NCBI GenBank assembly: GCA_020201075.1
Contig: JAIVHL010000138.1
Location: 1 to 33,879 of the forward strand
Reading direction: 5' to 3'
From: Halomonas sp.
GTDB taxonomy: Bacteria > Pseudomonadota > Gammaproteobacteria > Pseudomonadales > Halomonadaceae
DNA: 33,879 nt
This document shows positions 15,834-24,250 of the stretch, one piece after another. The position numbers and the translations under genes are program-made. Below the pieces are notes generated by a model. The model saw only the letters and a program-made list of their open reading frames with translations. It had not been told where the DNA came from and searched no databases. Every line of letters begins with the position of its first letter. Within the stretch, counting starts at the first letter, position 1.

Positions 15834-15851
15834 CCTCGTATCCTGACGAGG
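15834..15851 (+). terminator. Small hairpin after glcF
   Basis: CCTCGT and ACGAGG pair around ATCCTG seven bases after the glcF stop. It is a 6-bp stem with no T-run, abutting the structured repeat that follows. It may help define the end of the glcDEF message or be part of the repeat element. Confidence 0.35.
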
Positions 15852-15938
15852 GGCGCCGGGGGCAAGCCGGAGGGGAGGTCCTACGCCAGGGAAGGCGTCG
15901 GTAGCGTACAAGGATGTATTCACAGCGCCTCCGGAAGG
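15850..15938 (+). repeat. Structured intergenic repeat, copy B
   Basis: An 89-nt element in the glcF-glcG gap that aligns with the reverse complement of 2629-2716. It contains paired segments CCGGAGG (15867-15873) with CCTCCGG (15928-15934) and an inner stem ACGCC (15883-15887) with GGCGT (15894-15898). The inner stem is ATGCC/GGCAT in copy A, a compensatory change that preserves the pairing. Further palindromic GC-rich sequence continues to about 15970. Confidence 0.7.
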
Positions 15939-16026
15939 CCGGCCCCGCCCAAGGGCGTGCCGCCGAAACAGCCCTGAGTCTGCTGCTTCCTGCAACAGAG
16001 TTCCATCAAATAGAGGAATACCGCTC

Positions 16027-16428
16027 ATGAAGACCAAGCCCGCACTGACCCTGACCGACGTCAACGCCATCCTCGACGCCGCCCAGCAAGAAGCCGAGGC
16101 CAACGGCTGGGGCGTGACCATCGCCGTGGCCGATGACGGCGGCCACCTGCTCGGCCTGCGCCGCATGGACAACGCGCCGCCCTTCAGCGCCGACGTGGCG
16201 TCCCAGAAGGCCCGCAACGCCGCCATCGGCCGCCGCGAGACCCAGGCCTTCGAGGACATGATCAACAACGGCCGTACCGCCTTCGTCACCGCGCCCATGC
16301 AGTCGCTGCTGGCCGGCGGCGTCCCGGTGCTGGTGGACGGTGAGGTCGCCGGCAGCGTCGGCATCTCCGGCGTCAAGCCCGACCAGGACGTCCAGGTGGC
16401 CAAGGCTGGCGTCGCCGCCGTCGGCTGA
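16027..16428 (+). CDS. glcG: GlcG/HbpS family heme-binding-like protein
   Basis: A 133-aa protein of the GlcG/HbpS (heme-degrading) fold often encoded with glcDEF; E. coli GlcG has 134 aa and its role is not settled. Visible are LTLTDVNAILDAAQQEAEANGWGVTIAVADDGGHLLGLRRMDNA, the SQKARNAAIGR helix, the GGVPVLVDGEVAGSVGISGVKPDQD segment and the DVQVAKAGVAAV end. No signal peptide is seen. AGAGGAA lies upstream of the ATG. It follows glcF by ~200 nt containing the structured repeat, so it may be a separate transcript. A strong terminator follows. Confidence 0.9.
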   Translation: MKTKPALTLTDVNAILDAAQQEAEANGWGVTIAVADDGGHLLGLRRMDNAPPFSADVASQKARNAAIGRRETQAFEDMINNGRTAFVTAPMQSLLAGGVPVLVDGEVAGSVGISGVKPDQDVQVAKAGVAAVG

Positions 16429-16447
16429 ACCTCCTGCAGCCGACATG

Positions 16448-16481
16448 ACAGGGCCCCGCTGCTACCGGAGCGGGGCCCTGT
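16448..16481. terminator. Strong terminator after glcG
   Basis: ACAGGGCCCCGCT pairs with AGCGGGGCCCTGT in a 13-bp stem around an 8-base loop, and the surrounding CATGAC/GTCATG extends the symmetry. It lies 20 bases after the glcG stop and before the convergent GntR gene, so it can serve both directions. Confidence 0.8.
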
Positions 16482-16582
16482 GCGTCATGGCGCCTAGACG
16501 ACACTTGAGTCTGTTTGGTTATCTCAGTCATCAACGGGCCAGACAGGGACAGGGGGCGACATCTTGATCGCGAGCCATCCCA

Positions 16583-17314
16583 TCAACTCACATAGGTAAG
16601 ATTGGTTTCCCAGCTTTCGCTACTGACGTCGATGGCCGCCTTCACCGCTTCCGCATCTCCCGCCAGAAAGGCCGCATAAATCGCCTTATGGTCCTTCAAG
16701 GCTACCTCTGGAAGGGTCTGCATGGAGGTTTCCAACGCGGCCTCAATAAGCTGTAGCAGCGTTGTCCCCACCCTGATGGTCATCGGATTATGGGTCGCAT
16801 GGAGTACCGCCCGGTGAAAGGCGACATCGTGGCGAGCCGTCTGCTCGCCGTTGGCGATCGCCGAGCCCATCGCCTCGATGCTCTGCTGGATGCGGACATG
16901 GTCCTCCGGACGGACATTGTCCATGGCCTGCAGGGTATAGGCGGGCTCAAACATCTTGCGAAACTCGAGCACATCTCGCGTCATCCCGCGCGCCAGGATC
17001 ATGCCGAAGGCCATTGGGTCCACCAGGGGGTCGCCGGGTTCGCGGCATATCATGGTCCCCTGACCCCGCTTGACCTCCACGATACCGATGGCCTGCAGCA
17101 TCTTGATGGCCTCGCGAACGCTCGACTTGCCGATTCCCAGGCTTTGAGTCAGTTCGGTTTCCGATGGCAAATAGTCGCCCGGCAAAAGCTCGCCACGAAT
17201 CAATGCCCCCTTGATGCGTTCAAGCAGTTGCTGGGCAACAGAGCTGCGATCGATGGAGCTGCCGAAACTCCCGATTGTGGTGAGCGGCAGTGTGGGCTGG
17301 CGTTTCAGGCTCAT
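16583..17314 (-). CDS. FadR-type GntR regulator (possible GlcC)
   Basis: A regulator of the GntR family, FCD subfamily. From ATG 17314 it has 243 aa. The winged helix spans about 24-90 (SSVAQQLLERIKGALIRGELLPGDYLPSETELTQSLGIGKSSVREAIKMLQAIGIVEVKRGQGTMI). The FCD domain spans about 100-235, with LEFRKMFEPAYTLQAMDN, ARHDVAFHRAVLHATHNP and DHKAIYAAFLAGDAEAVKAAID. The ORF-track start at 17368 is TTG and overlaps the operator candidate; ATG 17347 lacks a ribosome-binding site. It is convergent with glcG and divergent from the asparaginase locus. It could be the glycolate regulator GlcC, or the regulator of the amide locus, since both flanks carry palindromic sites. Confidence 0.88.
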   Translation of the reverse strand: MSLKRQPTLPLTTIGSFGSSIDRSSVAQQLLERIKGALIRGELLPGDYLPSETELTQSLGIGKSSVREAIKMLQAIGIVEVKRGQGTMICREPGDPLVDPMAFGMILARGMTRDVLEFRKMFEPAYTLQAMDNVRPEDHVRIQQSIEAMGSAIANGEQTARHDVAFHRAVLHATHNPMTIRVGTTLLQLIEAALETSMQTLPEVALKDHKAIYAAFLAGDAEAVKAAIDVSSESWETNLTYVS

Positions 17315-17357
17315 GCTGGCGTCTCGTGGTGGTATGGCGTGCCGCATCAAAAAAACG

Positions 17358-17370
17358 TTGTATACCAATG
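17358..17370. promoter_or_regulatory. Candidate operator in front of the second GntR gene
   Basis: TTGTATACCAATG shares the TACCAAT half of the 10111 palindrome, reading CATTGGTATACAA on the other strand against ATTGGTAATACCAA there. It lies about 44 bases before the chosen ATG, in the right place for autoregulation. The similarity links this regulator to the permease/glycolate promoter. Confidence 0.5.
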
Positions 17371-17432
17371 CATTGCTCGCAAGGCAGACAGTTTATCGAT
17401 GCCGAATGTTTGGACGTCCTGTCATTTCCCGC

Positions 17433-17491
17433 TTGCAGACGACTCAAGACTCAGTCTAGCATGAGCCAAGACAACAGACATCAGATGTCTG
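17433..17491 (+). promoter_or_regulatory. Promoter and 17-bp palindrome before the asparaginase gene
   Basis: TTGCAG (17433-17438) and TAGCAT (17457-17462) with an 18-base spacer form a modest sigma-70-like promoter. CAGACATCAGATGTCTG (17475-17491) is a perfect 8-bp-arm palindrome around one base, 13 bases beyond the -10 and 34 bases before the ATG. A repressor there would block initiation. The GntR protein encoded next door is the natural candidate. Confidence 0.45.
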
Positions 17492-17525
17492 AACACTGAA
17501 ACGGCATAGCGGAGCTTCAGGCCCC

Positions 17526-18554
17526 ATGCCCGACACGGTGACAATAATGACAAGAATCAGCACAAGAACTCGAATCGTGGTCCTCACCACCGGTGGAACC
17601 ATCGCCAGTGGCCAGGACGCCTCGGGCCGGAACCGGTCAGGAGAGCTGAAGGGCGAAGACCTGATGAGTCGAGTCTCACTGCCGGCAGACGCAGACATCG
17701 ACGTCGAGGTTCGCTCTCTCCTGCAGAAGCCCAGCAACGCCATTACCCTCGACGACCTGATGACCCTGCGTCGGGAGTGCCAGGCACTGTCCAGGTCCTC
17801 CGACGTGGCGGGCATCGTGATCACGCACGGCACCGACACCCTCGAGGAGACCGCCTACTTCCTCGATATCACATTGCCGGCCTCTCCCACCGTCGTGCTG
17901 ACAGGCTCGCAGCGGGCTCCTCATGAGCCCGGCACCGATGCCTTTCGCAACATTGCGGACGCGGTGCTGGTAGCCGCCAGTGATCAGGCTGGCGGCCTGG
18001 GGGCTCTGGTCGTCTTCAACCAGTCGATCTTTGCCGCACGGCAAATCCGCAAGGTCAGCAGCTTTCAGGTGAACGGCTTTGCTGCACCCGAGACCGGCCC
18101 TCTGGGCTATATCGATGGGGAACGGGTGTATTTATCGATGCATCCCGCTCGGCCGGACGAGCTGACGCCCCCCGACGACGCCATGCTGCCCAGGGTCGAT
18201 ATCCTGCCCGCCTATCTGGACGCTTCGCCGGCACTCCTGGAGGCCGCCGCGGAGAGTGGCGCCGCCGGCCTGGTGATCGACGGCCTGGGGCGCGGCCATG
18301 TGCCTCCGGACTGGCTGGATGTCATCCCGAATATAACGGCGCGGGGCATTCCGGTAGTGGTCGTCAGCAGTTGCCCCACCGGTCCAGTCCATGCCAGCTA
18401 CGAATTCTTGGGCAGCCTGGCGAGCCTCGAAGCGGCCGGCGTCATCGCCGTGAACGACCTGAGCGCCCGCAAGGCCCGTCTTGCCCTCTCCGCCATCCTT
18501 GCCTCCGCCACGCACGGCGAGGTCGCCGAGAGACTGCGAACCCTGACGGCCTGA
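17526..18554 (+). CDS. L-asparaginase family protein
   Basis: Hydrolyses L-asparagine (and often glutamine) to the acid and ammonia. The 342-aa protein has both signature motifs: VVLTTGGTIASGQ (18-30, with the catalytic Thr25) and ITHGTDTLEETAYFLD (99-114, Thr103 and Asp104). It also has the LTGSQRAP and GLVIDGLGRGHVP segments. There is no signal peptide, so it should be cytosolic. It is close to the bacterial AnsA/AnsB superfamily; in the context of N-carbamoyl and amide hydrolases it might act on a related amide. GGAG lies 11 bases before the ATG. It precedes the TRAP operon by 130 nt containing three hairpins. Confidence 0.92.
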   Translation: MPDTVTIMTRISTRTRIVVLTTGGTIASGQDASGRNRSGELKGEDLMSRVSLPADADIDVEVRSLLQKPSNAITLDDLMTLRRECQALSRSSDVAGIVITHGTDTLEETAYFLDITLPASPTVVLTGSQRAPHEPGTDAFRNIADAVLVAASDQAGGLGALVVFNQSIFAARQIRKVSSFQVNGFAAPETGPLGYIDGERVYLSMHPARPDELTPPDDAMLPRVDILPAYLDASPALLEAAAESGAAGLVIDGLGRGHVPPDWLDVIPNITARGIPVVVVSSCPTGPVHASYEFLGSLASLEAAGVIAVNDLSARKARLALSAILASATHGEVAERLRTLTA

Positions 18555-18575
18555 GCATGGCCGGCAACATGCTCC

Positions 18576-18638
18576 GCCTGGCTGCGTCAGGCTGAAAGGG
18601 CCCGTACCGCGTACGGCTAGCACCGGGGCGACCCGGTG
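18576..18638 (+). other. Three consecutive hairpins between asparaginase and dctP
   Basis: Three stem-loops follow one another: GCCTG/CAGGC (18576-18592), CCGTAC-CGC-GTACGG (18602-18616) and CACCGGG-GCGA-CCCGGTG (18621-18638). The last has a GNRA-type tetraloop. Together they could act as a terminator/attenuator or a message-stabilising element that sets the high expression typical of TRAP binding proteins. No U-run follows. Confidence 0.45.
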
Positions 18639-18687
18639 ACGAACACCACTCAATAATGCACACCAACAACCCCACAAGGTGCTGACA

Positions 18688-19689
18688 ATGAAAAGCAAAC
18701 TGATCAAGGTGTCACTGGTGACGGCAATTGCTGCCGCGTCCTTAGGCATGAGCCAGGCTCAGGCCGCCGACTACACCCTCAGCTTCGCCCACGTTCTGAT
18801 CGAGGAAACGCCCAACGGTCAGGCAGCACTTCGCTTCAAGGAGGAGGTGGAAGAGAAATCCGCAGGACGCATCCAGATCAACGTGCTGCCAGCGGCCCAG
18901 GTCGGTGGCGACGTGGAAATCATCGAGCAGATTCAGATGGGACTGGTAGATATCGGCATCCCGCCTACGGCCACGCTCGGCAACTTCGAGCCGCGCATGC
19001 AGATCCTCGACCTGCCGTTTTTGATCGCCGACTACGACACCATGGTGAAGACCCTAGATGGTGAGGTGGGCCGCGAGATCCTCGACACCCTCAACGGGCA
19101 CAACATGTATGGCGTGAACTTCTGGGGCGCCGGCTTCCGCCACATGACCAACAACGTGCGGCCCATCCATGGCCCCGAGGATCTCGACGCCATCCGCATG
19201 CGCACCATGCAGGCCCCGATCATCATCTCTACCTACGAGAACTACGGCGCCAATGCCACCGCCATGGCCTTCACCGAGGTTTACAACGGTCTGCAGCAGG
19301 GGGTCGTCGCCGGTCAGGAGAACCCGCTGGCCAACATCTACACCATGCGTTTCCACGAGGTTCAGGACTACCTGTCGCTGACCAACCACGCTTACCACGC
19401 CTACGCGGCGGTCATCAATCAGGACACCTGGGACTCGCTGCCCGAGGACCTGCAGGGCGTCATGCTTGAGGCCTTCGACAACGGGCGCACCGCGTCTCGC
19501 GAGCTGACTCTCCGGGACGAGACCACCATCCTCGAAGCCATTCAGGATGAAATCGCGATCAACGAGATCACTCCCGAGGCTCGCGAAGCTTTCATCCAGG
19601 CCAGCATGCCGGTGCATGAGGAGTACGAAAGCGTGGTCACCACCGAGCTTCTGCACACGGTCTACGACGCGGTAGGCATCGAGTACTGA
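18688..19689 (+). CDS. dctP: TRAP transporter substrate-binding protein DctP
   Basis: The periplasmic receptor of a TRAP transporter. From ATG 18688 it has 333 aa with a clear signal peptide (MKSKLIKVSLVTAIAAASLG, cleavage probably after AQA before ADYTL). The mature protein has the DctP fold: FAHVLIEETPNGQAALRFKEEVEEKSAGRI, the LPAAQVGGDVEIIEQIQMGLVDIG segment, the conserved arginine in LDAIRMRTMQAP, and EVYNGLQQGVVAGQENPLANI. AAGGTG lies six bases before the ATG, which decides against the GTG at 18679. The ligand is usually a carboxylate; neighbouring hydrolases suggest an amide, ureide or N-carbamoyl amino acid. Confidence 0.94.
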   Translation: MKSKLIKVSLVTAIAAASLGMSQAQAADYTLSFAHVLIEETPNGQAALRFKEEVEEKSAGRIQINVLPAAQVGGDVEIIEQIQMGLVDIGIPPTATLGNFEPRMQILDLPFLIADYDTMVKTLDGEVGREILDTLNGHNMYGVNFWGAGFRHMTNNVRPIHGPEDLDAIRMRTMQAPIIISTYENYGANATAMAFTEVYNGLQQGVVAGQENPLANIYTMRFHEVQDYLSLTNHAYHAYAAVINQDTWDSLPEDLQGVMLEAFDNGRTASRELTLRDETTILEAIQDEIAINEITPEAREAFIQASMPVHEEYESVVTTELLHTVYDAVGIEY

Positions 19690-19733
19690 TCCTGCCATCC
19701 ACTCCGATGTCACTCTAACCCGGTGCACTCACC

Positions 19734-20255
19734 ATGTTCGAAGCACTCAACAAGGTGGTTGATCTCCTGGAGAGTGTGGCGATGGTCGCGTTCATGTCGA
19801 TCGCGACCATCATTACCACCATCCAGGTCGTTTATCGCTACGGCTTCAATGGCTCCCTGTTCTGGGCCGAGGAAGTCGTTATTTACTCCATCATCTGCAT
19901 GAGCTTCGTGGGGGCCAGCATGGGAGTACGCCATGGCGCTCACATTTCCGTGGATGTGCTCAATGCTTTCGTGCCCCCCGCCATCAATCGCTGGCTGCAT
20001 ATCATTGCCGCCTTGCTGGGCATTACCTTTGCCGGTTTCCTGACCTATTACGGGTTCGATCTCTACTTCAATACCCTGGGACGAGGACAGCTGACGGCCG
20101 CCCTACGTCTGCCCATGGCCTGGTTCTACCTGCCCATCGGCATCTCAGGGATCCTGCTGATTCTGCGCTATCTGTGGGTCATCCACGAAGCCTGGACCAA
20201 GCCGCCGGAAAGCCTCGCCGAAGAGCTTGCCGCCGGAAAAGACAAGCTTGTCTGA
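19734..20255 (+). CDS. dctQ: TRAP transporter small membrane subunit DctQ
   Basis: The four-helix membrane subunit that links DctM and DctP. The 173 aa show hydrophobic segments at about 17-37, 46-65, 86-108 and 128-148. The family pattern RYGFNGSLFWAEEVVIYSIICMSFVGASMGVRHGAHISVDVL is complete. It follows dctP by 44 nt and precedes dctM by 15 nt, forming the usual dctPQM set. The ribosome-binding site is weak, so translation may depend on coupling. Confidence 0.94.
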   Translation: MFEALNKVVDLLESVAMVAFMSIATIITTIQVVYRYGFNGSLFWAEEVVIYSIICMSFVGASMGVRHGAHISVDVLNAFVPPAINRWLHIIAALLGITFAGFLTYYGFDLYFNTLGRGQLTAALRLPMAWFYLPIGISGILLILRYLWVIHEAWTKPPESLAEELAAGKDKLV

Positions 20256-20270
20256 CGATTGGAGATCCTC

Positions 20271-21545
20271 ATGATCACGGCACTTCTTCCCATCTTCTTT
20301 GCGGTGCTGCTGCTGGGTCTTCCGATCTTCGCGGCCCTGGCCTTCTCTGTCTTCCTGGCCATCGAATTCTTCGGCGCCACCAATCCCGTCATCGTGCCGA
20401 TGCGCATGTTTACCGGCATGAACAACTTCTCGCTGATGGCCATCCCGTTTTTCATCCTGGCCGCCGAGCTGATGCGCATCGGGGGGCTGTCGGACCGGCT
20501 CATCAATCTGGCCAAGGCGCTGGTGGGCTGGGTGCCGGGAGGGCTGGCGGCGGCCACCGTTCTCTCCTGCCTGTTCTTCGGGGCGATCTCCGGCTCCAGT
20601 CCCGCCACCGTCGTGGCTATCGGCTCGATCATGTTTCCTGCCCTGGTAGCGGCCGGCTACGACAAGCGCTTCGCCATCGGACTGATTGCCACCGCGGGAA
20701 CCCTAGGCCCCATCGTGCCTCCCAGCATTGCGCTGATCATCTATGGCTCAGTCACCGGCACCTCGGTGGGCAGGTTGTTCGCGGGCGGCCTGCTGCCGGC
20801 CATCCTGATCGGGTCACTGCTGATCGCCTACTGCATCGTCTACTCGTCCTTCAAGGGCTACGAGCGCTCGCCCTTCCCGACACTGCGTCAGATCGGGGCC
20901 GCGTTCAAGTCGGCCGCCTGGGGATTGGGTCTGCCGTTCATTCTTCTCGGCGGCATTTACAGCGGTATTTTCACCCCGACCGAATCCGCCGCGGTCGCCT
21001 GCATGTACGGGCTATTTGTGGGCATGGTGGTCTATCGCACCATCGACTTCCGGAACATGATCGGCACCCTGCGCAGTTCCGGCCTGATTTCGGCGACTCT
21101 GCTGCTGATTACCGCTGGCGCCTCGGCCTTTTCCTGGCTGCTGGCGATCACCGGCACCCCGACCCAGTTGGCGAGTCAGGTGCTCTCGCTGACAGACGAC
21201 CCGTTCGCGGTGATGGCCCTGTTCAACGTGGTCATGATCGTTGCCGGTTTCTTCCTCGACAGTGCCTCGGCGATCATCGTGCTCTCGCCGCTGCTGCAGC
21301 CGATCGCCGCACAGGTCGGCGTGGATCCTGTCCACTTCGGCATCATCACCCTGGTGAACTTCTCCGTCGGCATGATCACACCGCCGGTCGGATTGAATCT
21401 GTTCGTGGCCATGGCGATTTCGAAAATGTCACTGCAGGAGGTCTTCAAGGCCTGCCTACCGCTGATCCTGATCATGCTGATTGCCCTGATGGTCATCACC
21501 TATGTGCCGTGGATCAGCGTCTATCTGCCTTCGCTGCTCTACTGA
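20271..21545 (+). CDS. dctM: TRAP transporter large membrane subunit DctM
   Basis: The permease subunit that imports the DctP ligand with Na+. From ATG 20271 it has 424 aa and about 12 hydrophobic segments. Family motifs are PFFILAAELMRIGGLSDRLINLAKALVGWVPGGLAAATV, GAISGSSPATVVAIGSIMFPAL and GTLGPIVPPSIALIIYG near the N-terminus, and TPTESAAVACMYGL and FGIITLVNFSVGMITPPVGLNLFVA in the C-terminal half. GGAG precedes ATG 20271; the ORF-track start at 20259 is TTG inside that ribosome-binding site. The stop overlaps the AGGAGA ribosome-binding site of the next gene, so the M20 hydrolase is translated from the same message. Confidence 0.96.
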   Translation: MITALLPIFFAVLLLGLPIFAALAFSVFLAIEFFGATNPVIVPMRMFTGMNNFSLMAIPFFILAAELMRIGGLSDRLINLAKALVGWVPGGLAAATVLSCLFFGAISGSSPATVVAIGSIMFPALVAAGYDKRFAIGLIATAGTLGPIVPPSIALIIYGSVTGTSVGRLFAGGLLPAILIGSLLIAYCIVYSSFKGYERSPFPTLRQIGAAFKSAAWGLGLPFILLGGIYSGIFTPTESAAVACMYGLFVGMVVYRTIDFRNMIGTLRSSGLISATLLLITAGASAFSWLLAITGTPTQLASQVLSLTDDPFAVMALFNVVMIVAGFFLDSASAIIVLSPLLQPIAAQVGVDPVHFGIITLVNFSVGMITPPVGLNLFVAMAISKMSLQEVFKACLPLILIMLIALMVITYVPWISVYLPSLLY

Positions 21546-21556
21546 GGAGACCGACC

Positions 21557-22840
21557 ATGCAAGCGAGTTCATCCCTGGCAAGGGCGGTCGACGGTGACCG
21601 CTTCTGGGCCGATATCGAAGCCCAGGCGATGATCGGCGCCCTCTCTCCTCGCGGCATTCGCCGCCTGGCGCTGGACGAACAGGACAATCTTGCGCGGCAG
21701 TGGCTGATGGACCAAGGCAAGGCGCTCGGCTGCAGCGCGCACTACGATGCCATGGGCAACGTTTTCCTGCGCAGGGAGGGTCAGGATCTCTCGCTAGCCC
21801 CCCTGCTGATTGGCAGCCACCTCGATAGCCAGCCCAGCGGTGGGGCCTACGACGGCACCCTGGGGGTGGTGGCCGGTCTTGCCGTACTGCGTGCTCTGAC
21901 GGAGCAGCAGATCGTCCACGACCGACCGGTCGAAGTCGTTTCCTGGACCAACGAGGAAGGTGCGCGCTTCGCGCCCGGCGCCTCTGGCTCCTCCTGGTTT
22001 GCCGGCCGCCGCGATGCGGAGACGATCCTCGCCGCCCGGGACGATAACGGCGTGACCTTCCAGGACGCGCTGTCCGACTGCTTGGCGCTGCTCGAGGCAC
22101 AGGGAGCTCAGTTTCGAACCACGCCGGTCGTACCCCACGCTTTCCTGGAGCTGCATATCGAACAGGGCCCCGTGCTGGAGGAGCAAGGCGCCCCCGTGTG
22201 TGTCGTTACCGGCATCCAGGGCGTCAGCTGGTACGAGGTCGAGGTCAATGGCCAGGCCAACCATGCGGGCACCACGCCGGAGGCGTCGCGTCGCGATGCG
22301 TTCATGGGGGCCCATGCCCTGGTCGACGCCCTGAATCAGGTCGTGGCGGCATATGACGATCAGGTGCGCTTCACCATCGGCAAGTTCGCCCTGACGCCCA
22401 ATTCGGTGAATACCATCGCCCAGCAGGCCCGCTTCACCATCGACCTCCGCCACCCCGACCCGGCGGTGCTGAGCGCCCTGGATGCGGCATTCCAAAAGCT
22501 GGCAGAACGGGAGTGGTCCAACTGCACGGTCCGACTGGAGACGACCTCGAGGGTGGCCCCAGTGGCCTTCAATGATCACCTGGTCGCGGTTCTCGACGAT
22601 GCCGTCAAGGCCTTCTGGCCCCAGGCCCCGCGGCTGGTATCCGGGGCCTTCCATGACGCCATCCACCTCGCCCACCTGTGTCCCACGGCGATGCTCTTCG
22701 CCCCCTGCCGGGCGGGGATCAGCCACCACCCCGATGAACACATTGAGCGCGCTGACGCAGAGGTCGCTGTCCGCGTCCTGGCCCACGCCGTCGAGCGGCT
22801 GCTCACCACAAGGAGAGATTCCCGTGACCCAGACCATTGA
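21557..22840 (+). CDS. M20 family N-carbamoyl-L-amino-acid hydrolase-like enzyme
   Basis: A zinc-dependent amidohydrolase of the N-carbamoyl-amino-acid hydrolase/ureidopropionase/allantoate amidohydrolase group (427 aa). Metal ligands are in GSHLDSQPSGGAYDG (His88, Asp99), TNEEGARFAP (Glu133/134) and ELHIEQGPVLEEQG; the lid domain carries NHAGTTPEASRRDAF, and FHDAIHLA is near the end. The GSHLDSQPSGG form resembles HyuC/AmaB enzymes more than AllC, so an N-carbamoyl amino acid or beta-ureido acid is the likelier substrate. I use ATG 21557 (AGGAGA upstream); the ORF-track start at 20174 is an out-of-frame shadow through dctM. It overlaps the next gene by 17 bases. Confidence 0.92.
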   Translation: MQASSSLARAVDGDRFWADIEAQAMIGALSPRGIRRLALDEQDNLARQWLMDQGKALGCSAHYDAMGNVFLRREGQDLSLAPLLIGSHLDSQPSGGAYDGTLGVVAGLAVLRALTEQQIVHDRPVEVVSWTNEEGARFAPGASGSSWFAGRRDAETILAARDDNGVTFQDALSDCLALLEAQGAQFRTTPVVPHAFLELHIEQGPVLEEQGAPVCVVTGIQGVSWYEVEVNGQANHAGTTPEASRRDAFMGAHALVDALNQVVAAYDDQVRFTIGKFALTPNSVNTIAQQARFTIDLRHPDPAVLSALDAAFQKLAEREWSNCTVRLETTSRVAPVAFNDHLVAVLDDAVKAFWPQAPRLVSGAFHDAIHLAHLCPTAMLFAPCRAGISHHPDEHIERADAEVAVRVLAHAVERLLTTRRDSRDPDH

Positions 22841-24184
22841 AGCGGCCGTGGCCGCACAGGGCCTTACCCTCCCCGCCATCCCGCGCCCCCGCGGCGCGGC
22901 GAACATGACCATGCCTACCTGACCTGGAACGGCGAGTCCGCCCTGGCCTTTGCCGAGGCCACCGATGCGGTGATACGCCAGGGCGGAGACGCCGGGGCCC
23001 TGATGGGCATCCCTGTTTCGGTCAAGGATATCTATGCGGTACCGGGCCTGCCGACCTATGCCGGCTCGTCACGGCGACTCCCCCAGCAGTGGGAACAGCC
23101 GGGGCCCATGATCGCCGCCCTGCTCGCCCAGTTGCCCAGCGTCATGGGCAAGACCCACTCGGTGGAGTTTGCCTTTGGCGGGCTGGGAACCAATGCCCAC
23201 TGGGGCGCTCCCCGTAACCCATGGGACCGCGAGGCCCACCGCACGCCCGGCGGCTCCAGTGCCGGGGCGGGCGTCTCTCTGATCGGCGGCACTGCAAGCC
23301 TGGCCCTGGGCACCGATACGGCTGGCTCGGTGCGCGTTCCAGCCGCCATGACCGGCGTCGCCGGACTCAAGACCACCGTCGGCCGCTGGTCGACGAACCA
23401 GATCGTACCGCTCTCTAGTACTCTGGATACCCCGGGCCTGCTGGCCCACCGCGTCGATGACCTGGCCTTCGCCTTCGACGCCCTTGATGGCGCACTGACA
23501 AGGCATGGCACCCGCGTACCGGCCCCGCCGGCGCTGGCCGATCTCACCTTCGGCGTCCCCGGTGCCTTCTTCTGGGACGATTGCAGCCCCGGCGTCGCCG
23601 AAGCCGTCGAAGCTGCCATCCGCCAACTCGAGGCCGCGGGGGCTCGCCTGATCACGTTTGACCTGCCACACACCGATGAAGTCTTCACGCTATTCCAGCA
23701 GGGAGGTCTCGCCGCTGCCGAACTGGCGGCGTTCCTCAAGACCGAACTGCCCGAGATGATCGAGGCCCTGGACCCCAATGTCGCCGCCCGGGTCAAGGCC
23801 GCCGACGACATGCCGGCCTGGGAGTACGTGCGCCGCCGCGCCGTCATCGACAAGCTGACATCTGCAGCCGCAACGCGTCTGTCCGACGTGGATGCCATGC
23901 TGACTCCCACCGTGGCCCTCACCCCGCCCACTCTGGAGAGCCTGCTCCCCGAGGGAGCCTACGCCAGGGCCAACATGCACGCCCTGCGCAACACTGTGAT
24001 TGCGAATTTCATGGGGCTCTGCGGGCTGACCATGCCGGTCGGCAAAGACAGCGCCGGCATGCCGGTCGGGCTTCAGGTACTGTCGGGGCCCTGGCAGGAT
24101 GCCAGGCTGCTGGCCATCGGTCAGGCCATCGAGGAGCAGTTGGGCACCGGTATTACCCTGCTCGGCGAGCCACCCGCCCCTTGA
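22824..24184 (+). pseudogene. Amidase-signature enzyme, frameshifted near the N-terminus
   Basis: An amidase-signature hydrolase whose body is intact from GTG 22970 to 24184 (404 aa): catalytic Lys in GIPVSVKD, cis-Ser in TPGGSSAGAG, nucleophile Ser in GTDTAGSVRVPAAMTGVAGLKTTVG. The natural start is GTG 22824 (AGGAGA seven bases before), but that frame reads VTQTIEAAVAAQGLTLPAI and then stops at 22920 after a GC-rich run near 22885-22905. The following amidase residues HAYLTWNGESALAFAEATDAV are in the other frame. Some 15-25 residues seem missing as well. So either it is a decayed gene, or a sequencing/assembly error, or translation begins at 22970. It overlaps the M20 gene and sits with a second amidase. 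Confidence 0.7.
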
Positions 24185-24250
24185 TCGCTCGCTGGACCGT
24201 GGCACCCCTCGTTCATCTTCAAACAGCAGGTCAGTCAGGAGCCAACGCTT

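Noticed and set aside
20174-21556. N-terminal half of the 888-aa ORF
   Set aside because: Out of frame with dctM and arginine/histidine-rich; only the part from ATG 21557 is the real M20 enzyme.
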